A stretch of 64,000 bases of DNA from Acidobacteriota bacterium (GTDB taxonomy: Bacteria; Acidobacteriota; Terriglobia; Acidiferrales; UBA7541): NCBI GenBank assembly GCA_013289835.1, contig JABCZG010000006.1, positions 124,001-188,000 on the forward strand, in the 5' to 3' direction. A model generated the notes under the pieces. It worked only from the letters and a program-made list of their open reading frames with translations. It was not told where the DNA came from and ran no database searches. This document shows, in pieces, positions 20,593 to 28,983 of this stretch (positions are counted from its first letter, which is position 1; each line of letters starts with the position of its first letter). Made by a program: the position numbers and the translations under genes.

Positions 20593-22212
20593 ATGCGCAA
20601 GTATCTTCGTTGCACGTCTGCCATAGGGCTTTTCTTCTATCTCGTGTTGACTCCCGCCGCCACGCGCGCGGGTAATTCTCCCACCCCGTTGCCAGACCAG
20701 CTCGGCAACGTACAGTTCTCAACGAGTTGCGCCGCAGAAGTACGAGCCACGATCGATAAGGGTGTCGCCCTGCTGCACTCGTTCCAATACACCGAATCCG
20801 AAAAAACTTTCAGTGACGCGGCGACGCGCGATCCGAAGTGCGCAATGGCCCAGTGGGGCAGGGCGATGGCCTTGTATCACCAGCTTTGGGATTTTCCCGA
20901 CGAGAAGACTCTGAAAGAAGGCCGTATGGACATTGAGAAGGCGCAAAAGCTCCATCCCGGCACGCCCCGCGAACAAGGCTTCATCGCCGCCGCCGCGGCT
21001 TTTTACGCTAACAAATCCAAACTAAGCCATGCCGATCGCATCAAGGCCTACTCTTCCTCGCTCCAACAACTTCATGCCTCTAATTCGAACGATGTGGATA
21101 TCAGCGCCTTCTATGCTCTCTCTTTGATCGCTCTCGCGGAAGAAGATGTAGACGATATCGCAAATCGGAAGAAAGCCATTTCCATCCTCGATCCGCTGCT
21201 TCAGGAGCATCCGGATCATCCCGGCGTGGCGCATTACCTGATACACGCCACCGATAAGCCAGAGCTGGCCTCGCAGGGCCTTGAAGCCGCCCGCCGCTAC
21301 GCCGCCATCGCGCCGGACTCCGCGCACGCCTTGCACATGCCTTCGCACATCTTTGTGCGCCTTGGCCTTTGGCAGGACTCCATCAACTCAAATCTCGCCG
21401 CCATCACTTCCGCCGCGCACGCCGCGGAACTGCATCTGGCGGAATCGCACTACCAGACCCACGCCATGGATTTCTTGAGCTACTCCTATCTCCAGAGCGG
21501 GCAGGAAGCCAAAGCACGCCAAGTGATCGAGCACATGGACCACGTCGTCGGCGCCACCGAAGAAAACAAAGCCGAGCATCGCGCCTATCTTGCCGCGCGC
21601 ACCGCTCTTGAATTGCATCGTTGGAAAGAAGCCGCCACTCTGCCGGTGCCGGCGATCTCCAGGATCTCACTCGACACGACCTATTGGGCTCGTGCCATCG
21701 GGGCCGCGCGCAGCGGAGACCCCGCTGGAGCAGAAATCGCGGCGAAAGAACTCACACAGGCTGTTTCCGAACGTGAACAGCGTTCCAGAAAGAGCGGCTA
21801 CAAAGTCTCTGCGGAAAAAGCCACGGACCTCAGCGAAGCCGAAGCCTGGCTGGCCTTTGCCAAGGGGAAAATAGACGAAGCACTTCAGGAATTGCGCGCC
21901 GCCGCCGATCGTCAGGACAAAAACGGCGGCGAGTCCGTGAGCATCCCCGCCCGAGAAATGCTCGCCGACATGCTCCAGGAAGCCAAGCGCCCCGCCGACG
22001 CTCTCGCCGAATACAAGGTGGTCTTGCAGAATTCCCCCAACCGCTTTGATGCTCTTCATGGAGCCATACTCTCGTCCATGGCGGTCAATTCGCCGGCCAC
22101 TGACAACGAAGCGCAAGCTTACAGCCTTAAGTTCTTAGGCCTTTGCATCGAGGGCAAGGGCGACAGGCCCGAATGTACCAAACCGCCTCTGGTCGTCGAT
22201 CTTGAGAAGTAA
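20593..22212 (+). CDS. Secreted TPR-repeat protein
   Basis: This 539-aa protein has a signal peptide (residues 1-26, cleavage near TRAGN) and tetratricopeptide-type helix pairs through most of its length. Examples are SFQYTESEKTFSDAATRDPKCAMAQWG near residues 61-87 (given in part) and the ADALAEYKVVLQNSPNRFDA block near the end. AAGGAG seven bases before the ATG supports the start. It probably acts as a periplasmic protein-binding scaffold. No enzyme domain is seen. The HMPSHIFVRLG segment is typical of a TPR group frequent in environmental bacteria. Confidence 0.75.
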   Translation: MRKYLRCTSAIGLFFYLVLTPAATRAGNSPTPLPDQLGNVQFSTSCAAEVRATIDKGVALLHSFQYTESEKTFSDAATRDPKCAMAQWGRAMALYHQLWDFPDEKTLKEGRMDIEKAQKLHPGTPREQGFIAAAAAFYANKSKLSHADRIKAYSSSLQQLHASNSNDVDISAFYALSLIALAEEDVDDIANRKKAISILDPLLQEHPDHPGVAHYLIHATDKPELASQGLEAARRYAAIAPDSAHALHMPSHIFVRLGLWQDSINSNLAAITSAAHAAELHLAESHYQTHAMDFLSYSYLQSGQEAKARQVIEHMDHVVGATEENKAEHRAYLAARTALELHRWKEAATLPVPAISRISLDTTYWARAIGAARSGDPAGAEIAAKELTQAVSEREQRSRKSGYKVSAEKATDLSEAEAWLAFAKGKIDEALQELRAAADRQDKNGGESVSIPAREMLADMLQEAKRPADALAEYKVVLQNSPNRFDALHGAILSSMAVNSPATDNEAQAYSLKFLGLCIEGKGDRPECTKPPLVVDLEK

Positions 22213-22304
22213 CCTCAGCTCTAGCGACGACCAGCCCTAGTTGGCCGAAGCCAAAGCTATCTCGCACAGAAATAACAGCGCCACAGCTCGAAAATTCGTA
22301 TTGG

Positions 22305-22340
22305 GAGCGGTGGACACCGCGTGACCCTGGTCCACCGCTC
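22305..22340. terminator. Hairpin between convergent TPR and receptor genes
   Basis: A perfect 11-bp stem (22305-22315 with 22330-22340) with a 14-base loop lies between the ends of the TPR gene and the TonB-dependent receptor. No proper T-run follows on the plus strand, and only a weak AT stretch on the minus strand, so its function as a bidirectional terminator is tentative. Confidence 0.45.
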
Positions 22341-22354
22341 TCTCGTCAAAACAG

Positions 22355-25162
22355 CTAGAAGTGGAACCCCAGCTCCGCCGTCAACGCACGCGGCGTCACG
22401 TAGTGCGTCCCGCTGAAGGTGGACAGGAAATTGTAGAGCGCCGTCTTGTTCGTTAGGTTGATGGCGGTGAATCGCAGGCTCCACTTGTATTTGTCGCCGT
22501 GAAACAGATTGTCGTGACCCACACTGGCGTCAAACAAGCTGCGCGGCGCGACACGCTGCGGATTGTGGTCGTCATTTTCTTTCCCGGCTGCCGGCACCTT
22601 GAGGTAAATGGATCCCAGCCCTGCTGCGTCGCATACGCCAAGCGCCGGTCCAAACGGGCTTGGAGCGGCAAGCTTGCCATCGCAAGTGAGCCCCGCCTGA
22701 AATTCCTGATCGGCGGTCAAGGGCAACCCCGTGATGCCATTTACCAGAGCCACTTGGTTCGGCCCGAGATTGGGATTGGTGTTCGCTCCCCCCGCTGCAA
22801 CAGGCGTCGCAGCCGCGCACGTTGCCGTGGCCGCAAAGCACGGCAGCGCACCAGCCACCAAGCCGCTGTCATATCTCCAATTGAACCCTAGCCAAGGCCC
22901 GCGCTTCCACGGCTGGTATTGCAAGTGTGTCGTCTGGTTGAAAATCTCGTCATGGTCAATCCGGAAGACGCTGTTCCCCACCGGGATGATGGGTATCCCG
23001 GCGACTTGCGGCAGGAAGAAGCGCGCGGCCACTCCGGACATGGACACCAGGGCCGTGAAGCCGTGGAAGTCCGGAACGCTGACGCGCACCGCGTATCCGG
23101 GAATCTTGTTCCTCTGCCACTCGATCGGGAAGGTGAGCGGCGTGGCGCCTACGACGCCGAAGTCGAAACCGTTGTGCGTGTATTTCCAGATGTATTCGGC
23201 GTCTATGACGAGATATTTTTTGAACGCCTGCTGGATACCAGCGTGGAATTCATTGCGAAAGCCTGGATCGATCACTCCCAGGTTGCACGGAAGATTCGGC
23301 GGCGGCGCAATGAAGCGGATGACGGGGTCGGCGCACCCGGTGCTCCCAATAACCAGATTTTCGTTGAACGGAGTTTCTAACGTGCGCGCGTAAGAAACGC
23401 GGAGCACGGTATTGGTCGGCTTAAAGTTGTAAGCGATGCCCAGCCGCGGCTCTGCTTGAGTCGCATGACTCAGTCCCCGGTATAGGTCTCCCCGGATGCC
23501 CAGGTTGAACGACCAATTCCCCTTGCTAATCGTATCCTGAACGTACACCCCGAGTTCCTTCACGTCCGTGTGGCCATGAAAGGAGGCTAAACCGCCTCCG
23601 CGCGTCAAGTCGAAGGGCGCAAGGATTGTGCATGGAGCGGCAATGGGTTTGCCACTCGCATCCAGGCACGTCGTACCTGGAATGGCGTTGCCATTTGCGT
23701 CCAGTTGGTTGAATAGCGACAGGTACGTCGGATCGACGATTCCAATCTGGTCATTCTCAGTGAGGAACGTATGTTCAAACGTGGCCCCCGCTTTAATGTT
23801 GTGAATACCTTTCACATAAGAGATGTCGGATCGCAGGCCGGCATTGGTGAGCCTCCGGTCCTGACCGAAGGTCTGGGCCTGGAGGTCGGGAGCCAAATCG
23901 TTGAAGGGATTTGTGCTCGGATAATAGTTAAACTGATCTTTCCGTACGAAGCCGCCGAACGTAAACACTGCCGTAGAACTGATCAGGCGCGTCCAGGTCG
24001 GCGCAATGTTAAACGTTCCAATCTTTGAGTGCTGGTCTGCTGGCCCCAGAGGTAGGCCGGTCACAGGGTTGAGGAGTGTTGTGCCCGTGGGATCGCAAGT
24101 GAATCCTAAGGTAGCTAGCTGTCCACCGTCGCAAGGATGAAACTGCTGATCGTATGAATTGGGAGTTTGAAACCACGAGCGGGAGTAGCCCGCGTTCAGA
24201 TGGATCGCATCGGCCTGCGTCAGTTGATAATCCACCCGGTCGAACACGTTTTCTTCATTGCCTTTGGCGTGAAACACGGTGAATTCCGGCGGATCCAGGA
24301 ATCGGCCGGTATTCAAGCCATTCACCGCAATGAAGTTTCCCCATTTCTGTCCCCCGTAGGCGAGATCGAAACCGCCGCTGGACGACCCAAACGTGCCGTA
24401 GGAGGCGTTCACGCTCCCATGCGGCGTGGTAAATCCCAGGCCCGAACGCGTCGTGACTTTAATTACCAGACTGGTCTTCCCGCCAAACTCCGCCGGCGGC
24501 GCGCCAGAGATCACTTCCAGCGACTGGATGGAATCGGACGGAATTTGATTGGAGAAAACTTTGCTCTGCTGGTCCGTGATCGGCTGTCCATCCACGGAAA
24601 ACGAGTTCGACGCATGGTCTCCAAGTCCGTGGAAGAGGCCGTTCGAATCCGCGGCCACGCCGGGCGTCACCAGCGTGACGAGCGAACTCACCGACGAAGA
24701 GGCGCTTTCTAGCGGCAACTTGTCAAACAGGTTGCGGTCCACGTCAGTGTGAAACGTAGACTCATTCTCCACCAGGTCTCCACCGTTGGCTTCCACGGTG
24801 ACGCTCGTTTCCGCCGTTCCCAGCTTCAGCGCGATCGGCACGCTGGTAGGCACGGTGGAGCGCACATCCACGTCGTGCGTATATGGAGCAAACCCGGGCG
24901 TTGTCACCACCAGGTGATAGCCATTGAACGGCACGTTCGCGAAGTGAAATGCGCCATCGCTTCCCGTGGCCGTTTGCCTCTGGTAACCGCTCACTGGATC
25001 TGAAATCTCGACAGTGGCGCCGGCCACCACTCCACCGGACGGATCTTTCACCACGCCATCAATCGACCCGGAATTCCCCAGCTGTGCGCTGGCTTGTCCA
25101 GTCCCGAACAACACGACAAATCCTAAAACCAATACCGCGCAGATACTCAATCGCTTCCACAT
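22355..25162 (-). CDS. TonB-dependent receptor with carboxypeptidase-regulatory domain (Oar-like)
   Basis: This 935-aa outer-membrane protein has a signal peptide (residues 1-26) and an N-terminal carboxypeptidase-regulatory-like Ig domain beginning SIDGVVKDPSGGVVAGATV (about 33-120). A plug domain follows (SFSVDGQPITDQQS, IQSLEVISGAPPAEFGG), then a large beta-barrel ending in LGFHF. Members import large substrates or metal chelates using TonB energy; ligands are mostly unknown. It lies next to the metal-efflux locus but on the other strand and may be unrelated to it. It is typical of Acidobacteriota and Bacteroidota. Confidence 0.9.
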   Translation of the reverse strand: MWKRLSICAVLVLGFVVLFGTGQASAQLGNSGSIDGVVKDPSGGVVAGATVEISDPVSGYQRQTATGSDGAFHFANVPFNGYHLVVTTPGFAPYTHDVDVRSTVPTSVPIALKLGTAETSVTVEANGGDLVENESTFHTDVDRNLFDKLPLESASSSVSSLVTLVTPGVAADSNGLFHGLGDHASNSFSVDGQPITDQQSKVFSNQIPSDSIQSLEVISGAPPAEFGGKTSLVIKVTTRSGLGFTTPHGSVNASYGTFGSSSGGFDLAYGGQKWGNFIAVNGLNTGRFLDPPEFTVFHAKGNEENVFDRVDYQLTQADAIHLNAGYSRSWFQTPNSYDQQFHPCDGGQLATLGFTCDPTGTTLLNPVTGLPLGPADQHSKIGTFNIAPTWTRLISSTAVFTFGGFVRKDQFNYYPSTNPFNDLAPDLQAQTFGQDRRLTNAGLRSDISYVKGIHNIKAGATFEHTFLTENDQIGIVDPTYLSLFNQLDANGNAIPGTTCLDASGKPIAAPCTILAPFDLTRGGGLASFHGHTDVKELGVYVQDTISKGNWSFNLGIRGDLYRGLSHATQAEPRLGIAYNFKPTNTVLRVSYARTLETPFNENLVIGSTGCADPVIRFIAPPPNLPCNLGVIDPGFRNEFHAGIQQAFKKYLVIDAEYIWKYTHNGFDFGVVGATPLTFPIEWQRNKIPGYAVRVSVPDFHGFTALVSMSGVAARFFLPQVAGIPIIPVGNSVFRIDHDEIFNQTTHLQYQPWKRGPWLGFNWRYDSGLVAGALPCFAATATCAAATPVAAGGANTNPNLGPNQVALVNGITGLPLTADQEFQAGLTCDGKLAAPSPFGPALGVCDAAGLGSIYLKVPAAGKENDDHNPQRVAPRSLFDASVGHDNLFHGDKYKWSLRFTAINLTNKTALYNFLSTFSGTHYVTPRALTAELGFHF

Positions 25163-25287
25163 TTTTTCTCCATCCCTTTCGAGGTTTATGTGTGTCTTGT
25201 GTGGATAGAGGCCGCCTGAAAAACGGCGGTGACGCTGGCGTTTAACTACGCCGGCGCGCGGAAATACACTTCCAGTTGGGTGAGGAA

Positions 25288-25593
25288 CTACGCGGTGGGA
25301 GGAGCGCGCCCGGCGCGATGCAGGGAGAAAGAATCGCTCGGCGCGGCGTGCTGCGGCAGCGAAGAATATCGGGTGATGATTTGAGGCGTGCTGACGAGAT
25401 CAAGATGCGCGGCCACCAGCGCCGGCATGTGCAGTGCCTGGCAGATGTGGCAGGCCGTATCCGGCCCGTTCGTATTCGTATGTTCGTGAAGGAAGGAGCC
25501 GCCCGCGGCGAAATACAGCAGCGCAGCGCAAGCCAACACCGCTAGTGTGCGGTGCAGCGCCCTCCGGCCGAAAATGGATCTCCCAGAATTCAT
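25288..25593 (-). CDS. Small exported Cys/His protein of the metal locus
   Basis: This 101-aa protein has a basic N terminus, one hydrophobic segment (TLAVLACAALLYFAAGG, about residues 15-31) and then FLHEHTNTN followed by TACHICQALHMP. That HxCxxC-like cluster with nearby histidines suggests metal binding outside the cytoplasm. It resembles DUF2946-like small proteins found near copper or other metal genes, but I am not certain of the family. It lies downstream of the metal sensor gene on the same strand. The ATG at 25593 is chosen to place the hydrophobic segment near the start; the ribosome binding site is weak. Confidence 0.55.
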   Translation of the reverse strand: MNSGRSIFGRRALHRTLAVLACAALLYFAAGGSFLHEHTNTNGPDTACHICQALHMPALVAAHLDLVSTPQIITRYSSLPQHAAPSDSFSLHRAGRAPPTA

Positions 25594-25721
25594 TGAGCTA
25601 CACCTTAGCTTAGCACTTTGGACGGACGAGCAACCCGATTGGTTGCTGGCTTTGCTCACGAAGTGACCACATGTCTTCAATTATTTACAAACTCCCGCTT
25701 CAGTCGAGCCCTGCCAATTCC

Positions 25722-26000
25722 CTACTTCAAGTAGGCCTTCACGATATCGATCAACTCTTCCGCCGCTGCCGCTTGCGGGGAATCCTTGGGCCGGTCCTGG
25801 TCCAGGACGTGAAACCAGATGTGCCCCTCCACCAATTCGGCCATCAATCCATTCAAAGCGCCACGGCAAGCAGCTACCAACTGCAACACCTCGGAGCACT
25901 CGTGCTCCGTTCCCAACAAGCGTTCGATGGCCTCGACTTGTCCGCGGATGCGGCGAACGCGGATCAGGAGCTTTTCTCTGTCCCTCGCAGTATGTGCCAT
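25722..26000 (-). CDS. RcnR/CsoR-family metal-responsive repressor
   Basis: This 92-aa all-helical protein matches the CsoR/RcnR/FrmR (DUF156) family over its full length, with RVRRIRGQVEAIERLL and ALNGLMAELVEGHI. The visible potential ligands are His3 (MAHT), Cys35 (HECSEV), His60 and His64. This is the His/Cys set of nickel- or cobalt-sensing RcnR-type members rather than the Cys-His-Cys set of copper-sensing CsoR. It would repress the divergent efflux operon until it binds metal. Inverted repeats in the divergent gap are candidate operators. Confidence 0.88.
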   Translation of the reverse strand: MAHTARDREKLLIRVRRIRGQVEAIERLLGTEHECSEVLQLVAACRGALNGLMAELVEGHIWFHVLDQDRPKDSPQAAAAEELIDIVKAYLK

Positions 26001-26012
26001 GCTCCCTCATTC

Positions 26013-26069
26013 TTATACCATCCTCTAGTATAGTATGTAAACCCACGATTGCAAAGGGTTTATACCCTT
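26013..26069. promoter_or_regulatory. Candidate operators of the metal sensor
   Basis: The gap between the divergent sensor gene and efflux genes holds two candidates. One is an ATAC...GTAT inverted element around a pyrimidine-rich centre (26013-26036, TTATACCATCCTCTAGTAT within it). The other is a 6-bp inverted repeat AAGGGT/ACCCTT with a TTAT loop (26054-26069). RcnR/FrmR-family operators are short C- or G-tracts flanked by AT-rich inverted arms, which both resemble. Binding is not demonstrated. Confidence 0.45.
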
Positions 26070-26112
26070 GACCCCGCAACCATTCTTACCTAAGCTCCGT
26101 CTTACCTACTAC

Positions 26113-26388
26113 GTGTCTGCATTAACCAACAGAACGCGCTTTTGTGGTTTGCTCCTCGCGGTTATCTTCCTCGGGGCGCAGTTTCACTTTTGTTCGGACT
26201 TGGCGCCGACCCCGTCCGCGTCTCACATCTGCCCGGTGTGCTCTGCGACTGTTTCCGTTCTTTCTGCCCCAGAACTCAGCATAGCCATCGTGCCTGTAGT
26301 CCATCGGCTGGAAGCCGCTCCTCTGGTTGTTTCAATTTTCACTGAAGTTCCGCGCGCCACTTCTCCGCGCGCGCCTCCCTCCCGCTAA
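26113..26388 (+). CDS. Second small exported Cys/His protein of the metal locus
   Basis: From a GTG at 26113 this gives 91 aa: a hydrophobic segment (FCGLLLAVIFLGAQFHFC, about residues 10-27), then SHICPVCSATVSV. The HxCxxC motif parallels the CHICQALHM cluster of the protein at 25288-25593 on the other side of the sensor. No ATG is available in the frame and no clear ribosome binding site is seen; a TTG at 26068 is an alternative. It would be an exported metal-binding protein at the head of the efflux operon. The gene call is moderate, the family relation an inference. Confidence 0.45.
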   Translation: MSALTNRTRFCGLLLAVIFLGAQFHFCSDLAPTPSASHICPVCSATVSVLSAPELSIAIVPVVHRLEAAPLVVSIFTEVPRATSPRAPPSR

Positions 26389-26454
26389 CATTCTGCTATC
26401 TCCTACGGCCTGTTCCCCGTTCGATGTTGCTATTCGTCTCCCCACTGGGGACGT

Positions 26455-27780
26455 ATGAGGAGTCTTCACTTGAGAAAAGGTATGGCAGGTGCCCTGGCCC
26501 TGTTGGCTTCGCCGCTGTTCTCCGTGGCCCAACAGCCGCCCGCGGCTCCAACATCTCAGCCACCAAGGGCGGACACCACGCAGCCACCCACGGCCCGCAT
26601 CTCCATGGAAGAGGCCATTCGCCTGGCCTTGCAGCATAACCACGCCCTGCAAGCGGCGCGCTCCACTATCCTGCAGAACCAGGCCCTCGAAACCACTGCT
26701 AATCTGCGCCCCAACCCCGTGCTTTCCTGGGACGCTCAGTTTCTTCCCATTTTCCAGCCCAACAAATTCACGGAAGACTACATAGACAATCAGGCGCAGT
26801 TTGACTTGGGCCTCGGCTACACGTTCGAACGCGGGAGGAAACGCCAGCATCGTTTGCAGGCGGCCAAGGATGTCACCGACGCGAGCCGCTCCACGATTGC
26901 GGATAACGAGCGCCAGTTGGTCTTCAACGTTTCCCAGCAGGTCGTCGCCGTAATTCTCGCGCAATCCACCATTGAGTTCACCCAGCAGGACCTCGATAGC
27001 TTCCAGAAGACGGTGGACATCAGCGAGACGCGCTATAAGGCCGGCGACATGAGCGAGGGCGACCTCCTCAAGATCAAGCTGCAGAAGCTGCAATTCGAGA
27101 ACGATTTTTTTTCCGCGAAACTGTCCAAAGTCCAGGCGCTCGCAAGCCTACGGCAATTTCTCGGATTCGAATCCGTTCCTGATAATTACGATGTCGAGGG
27201 GGAACTCAACTATCAAGTGGTTCACGCCGGTCTGGACGATCTGAAAGCTCTTGCGTTGCGCACCCGCCCCGACCTGCAAGCCGCGCAAAAAAACGTCGTT
27301 GCCGCGCGCAGCGCGGAATCACTGGCCGAAGCCAACGGAAAACGCGACCTGGGCGCCAGTTTCAACTACTCGCACGTCGCGGACACCAATACCGGCGCGT
27401 TCTTCTTCAACATCCAGCTTCCCATTTTCGATCGCAACCAAGGCGAAATCGCCCGCACGCGCCTCGTCATCACCCAAAACCAGGAACTCGCCAGTGAAAC
27501 TTCGCAGCAGGTTCTCACCGACGTTGTGGACGCCTACTCCGCGCTGCGTACCAGCGAACAAATCGTGCAGCTATATCAAGGCGGTTACGTCGAGGAGGCC
27601 AAACAGTCGCGAGACATCAGCGAATACGCGTACAAGCGCGGCGCCGCCAGCCTCCTCGATTATCTCGACGCGGAGCGCACCTACCGCTCCAATCAACTCG
27701 CCTACCGCCAGGCTCTGGCCACCTACATGACCACGCTCGAACAGATGCGCCAGGCCGTCGGAACAAGGACTCTGCCATGA
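26455..27780 (+). CDS. czcC: Outer-membrane efflux protein of a CzcCBA-type system
   Basis: This 441-aa protein belongs to the TolC/OEP family. It has a signal peptide (to about residue 25, SVAQQ), a Pro-rich linker, then two OEP repeats with long coiled helices (ISMEEAIRLALQHNHALQAA at about 49-68). It forms the outer-membrane channel of the tripartite pump with the next two gene products. The ATG at 26455 or the one at 26482 may be used; both precede the signal core. Its stop overlaps the start of the adaptor gene by four bases (ATGA), so translation is coupled. Confidence 0.87.
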   Translation: MRSLHLRKGMAGALALLASPLFSVAQQPPAAPTSQPPRADTTQPPTARISMEEAIRLALQHNHALQAARSTILQNQALETTANLRPNPVLSWDAQFLPIFQPNKFTEDYIDNQAQFDLGLGYTFERGRKRQHRLQAAKDVTDASRSTIADNERQLVFNVSQQVVAVILAQSTIEFTQQDLDSFQKTVDISETRYKAGDMSEGDLLKIKLQKLQFENDFFSAKLSKVQALASLRQFLGFESVPDNYDVEGELNYQVVHAGLDDLKALALRTRPDLQAAQKNVVAARSAESLAEANGKRDLGASFNYSHVADTNTGAFFFNIQLPIFDRNQGEIARTRLVITQNQELASETSQQVLTDVVDAYSALRTSEQIVQLYQGGYVEEAKQSRDISEYAYKRGAASLLDYLDAERTYRSNQLAYRQALATYMTTLEQMRQAVGTRTLP

Positions 27781-28958
27781 AAATAATTTTCTTCCGCACT
27801 CCCACACTTTGTGCCGCAACTCTCGTGGCCGCGCTCGCTTTTGCTGGCTGCGGCTCCGGCTCCGGCGATTCCGAATCGAAAATGACTTCGTACTCCGGCA
27901 CCGAGTCCAAAGCGGACACCGCCGCACTCTTCAGTGTCCCGCAGGATCAGATGGTCCACGTCCAGGTCGTGTCCGTCGAAAAAGCCAGGCTGCCCCGCGT
28001 GCTGCGCCTCACCGGAAACGTCGCTTACAACGCGTTTCAGACCACCCCCGTTTTCAGCGCTATCGGAGGCCCCGTCCACCAAATCCTGGTTGCTCCGGGC
28101 GAGACGGTGCACGCCGGGCAGCCGCTGCTCACCGTAAACAGCCCTGACTATTCCGCGGCGCGCTCCGCTTATATAAAGGCTCGCGATTCTTATTTCCTCG
28201 CCGAGAAAATCTACAAGCGCGCGGAGGATCTTTACGCGCATGGCGCCATCGCGGAATCCGACCTTCAGCAAGCCGAATCCGGCCGCACCCAGGCGCAGGC
28301 GGACATGCAATCCAGCGAAGATGCTTTGCGCGCGCTGGGCCTGAACGATCCCGAAGCGGTGGTGAAAAATCCTCCCAAGATGACTTCGCAAATCCCCGTT
28401 ATCGCTCCAGTCGGCGGGGAAGTCGTCGAGCGCCTCGTCGGCCCCGGCCAATTGCTCCAGGGCGGTGCCACACAGGTCTTCACCATCTCGGACATGAGTA
28501 CGGTGTGGGTTCTCGTCAACGTCTACCAGAGCGACATGTCCTACGTGCACCCGGGCGATTCCGTCGATATTACGACGGACTCTTACCCGGACATCTTTCA
28601 CGGGAAGATTTCCTATATTGCGCCGGCCCTCGATCCCACCACGCGGACCTTGCAGGCGCGCATCGTGACCGGCAATCCTGCGAAAAAATTGAAGAAAGAC
28701 ATGTACGTTGCCGCGACCGTGCAAGCCGGCGCAATTCGCGATGCCCTGACGGTTCCCGATGCCGCCGTACTCCATGACACCGAGAATCAGGCATTTGTGT
28801 ACGTCCAGTCGGGCTCCAATCAATTTGCGCGCCGCCTCGTCAAGGCTGGTGACAGCCTGGGCGGACGTACGCAAGTCACGGATGGTCTGAAGGAAGGCGA
28901 ACGCGTCGTCGGTGACGGTGCGCTCTTCCTGCAGTTCAAGAATTCCTTGCAGCACTAG
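27777..28958 (+). CDS. czcB: Periplasmic adaptor of heavy-metal RND pump, lipoprotein
   Basis: This 393-aa membrane-fusion protein has a lipoprotein signal with lipobox LAFAGC (Cys24). The barrel-sandwich (biotinyl-lipoyl-like) halves are seen at IGGPVHQILVAPGETVHAGQ and VIAPVGGEVVERLVGPGQ, separated by a helical hairpin (AYIKARDSYFLAEKI onward). It joins the RND pump to the outer-membrane channel. The N-terminal metal-chaperone Met or His clusters of some CusB/CzcB proteins are not evident. It overlaps the channel gene and lies 25 bases before the pump gene. Confidence 0.88.
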   Translation: MKIIFFRTPTLCAATLVAALAFAGCGSGSGDSESKMTSYSGTESKADTAALFSVPQDQMVHVQVVSVEKARLPRVLRLTGNVAYNAFQTTPVFSAIGGPVHQILVAPGETVHAGQPLLTVNSPDYSAARSAYIKARDSYFLAEKIYKRAEDLYAHGAIAESDLQQAESGRTQAQADMQSSEDALRALGLNDPEAVVKNPPKMTSQIPVIAPVGGEVVERLVGPGQLLQGGATQVFTISDMSTVWVLVNVYQSDMSYVHPGDSVDITTDSYPDIFHGKISYIAPALDPTTRTLQARIVTGNPAKKLKKDMYVAATVQAGAIRDALTVPDAAVLHDTENQAFVYVQSGSNQFARRLVKAGDSLGGRTQVTDGLKEGERVVGDGALFLQFKNSLQH

Positions 28959-28983
28959 ACGGAGAGCCGGCCGAAAATTCCAG

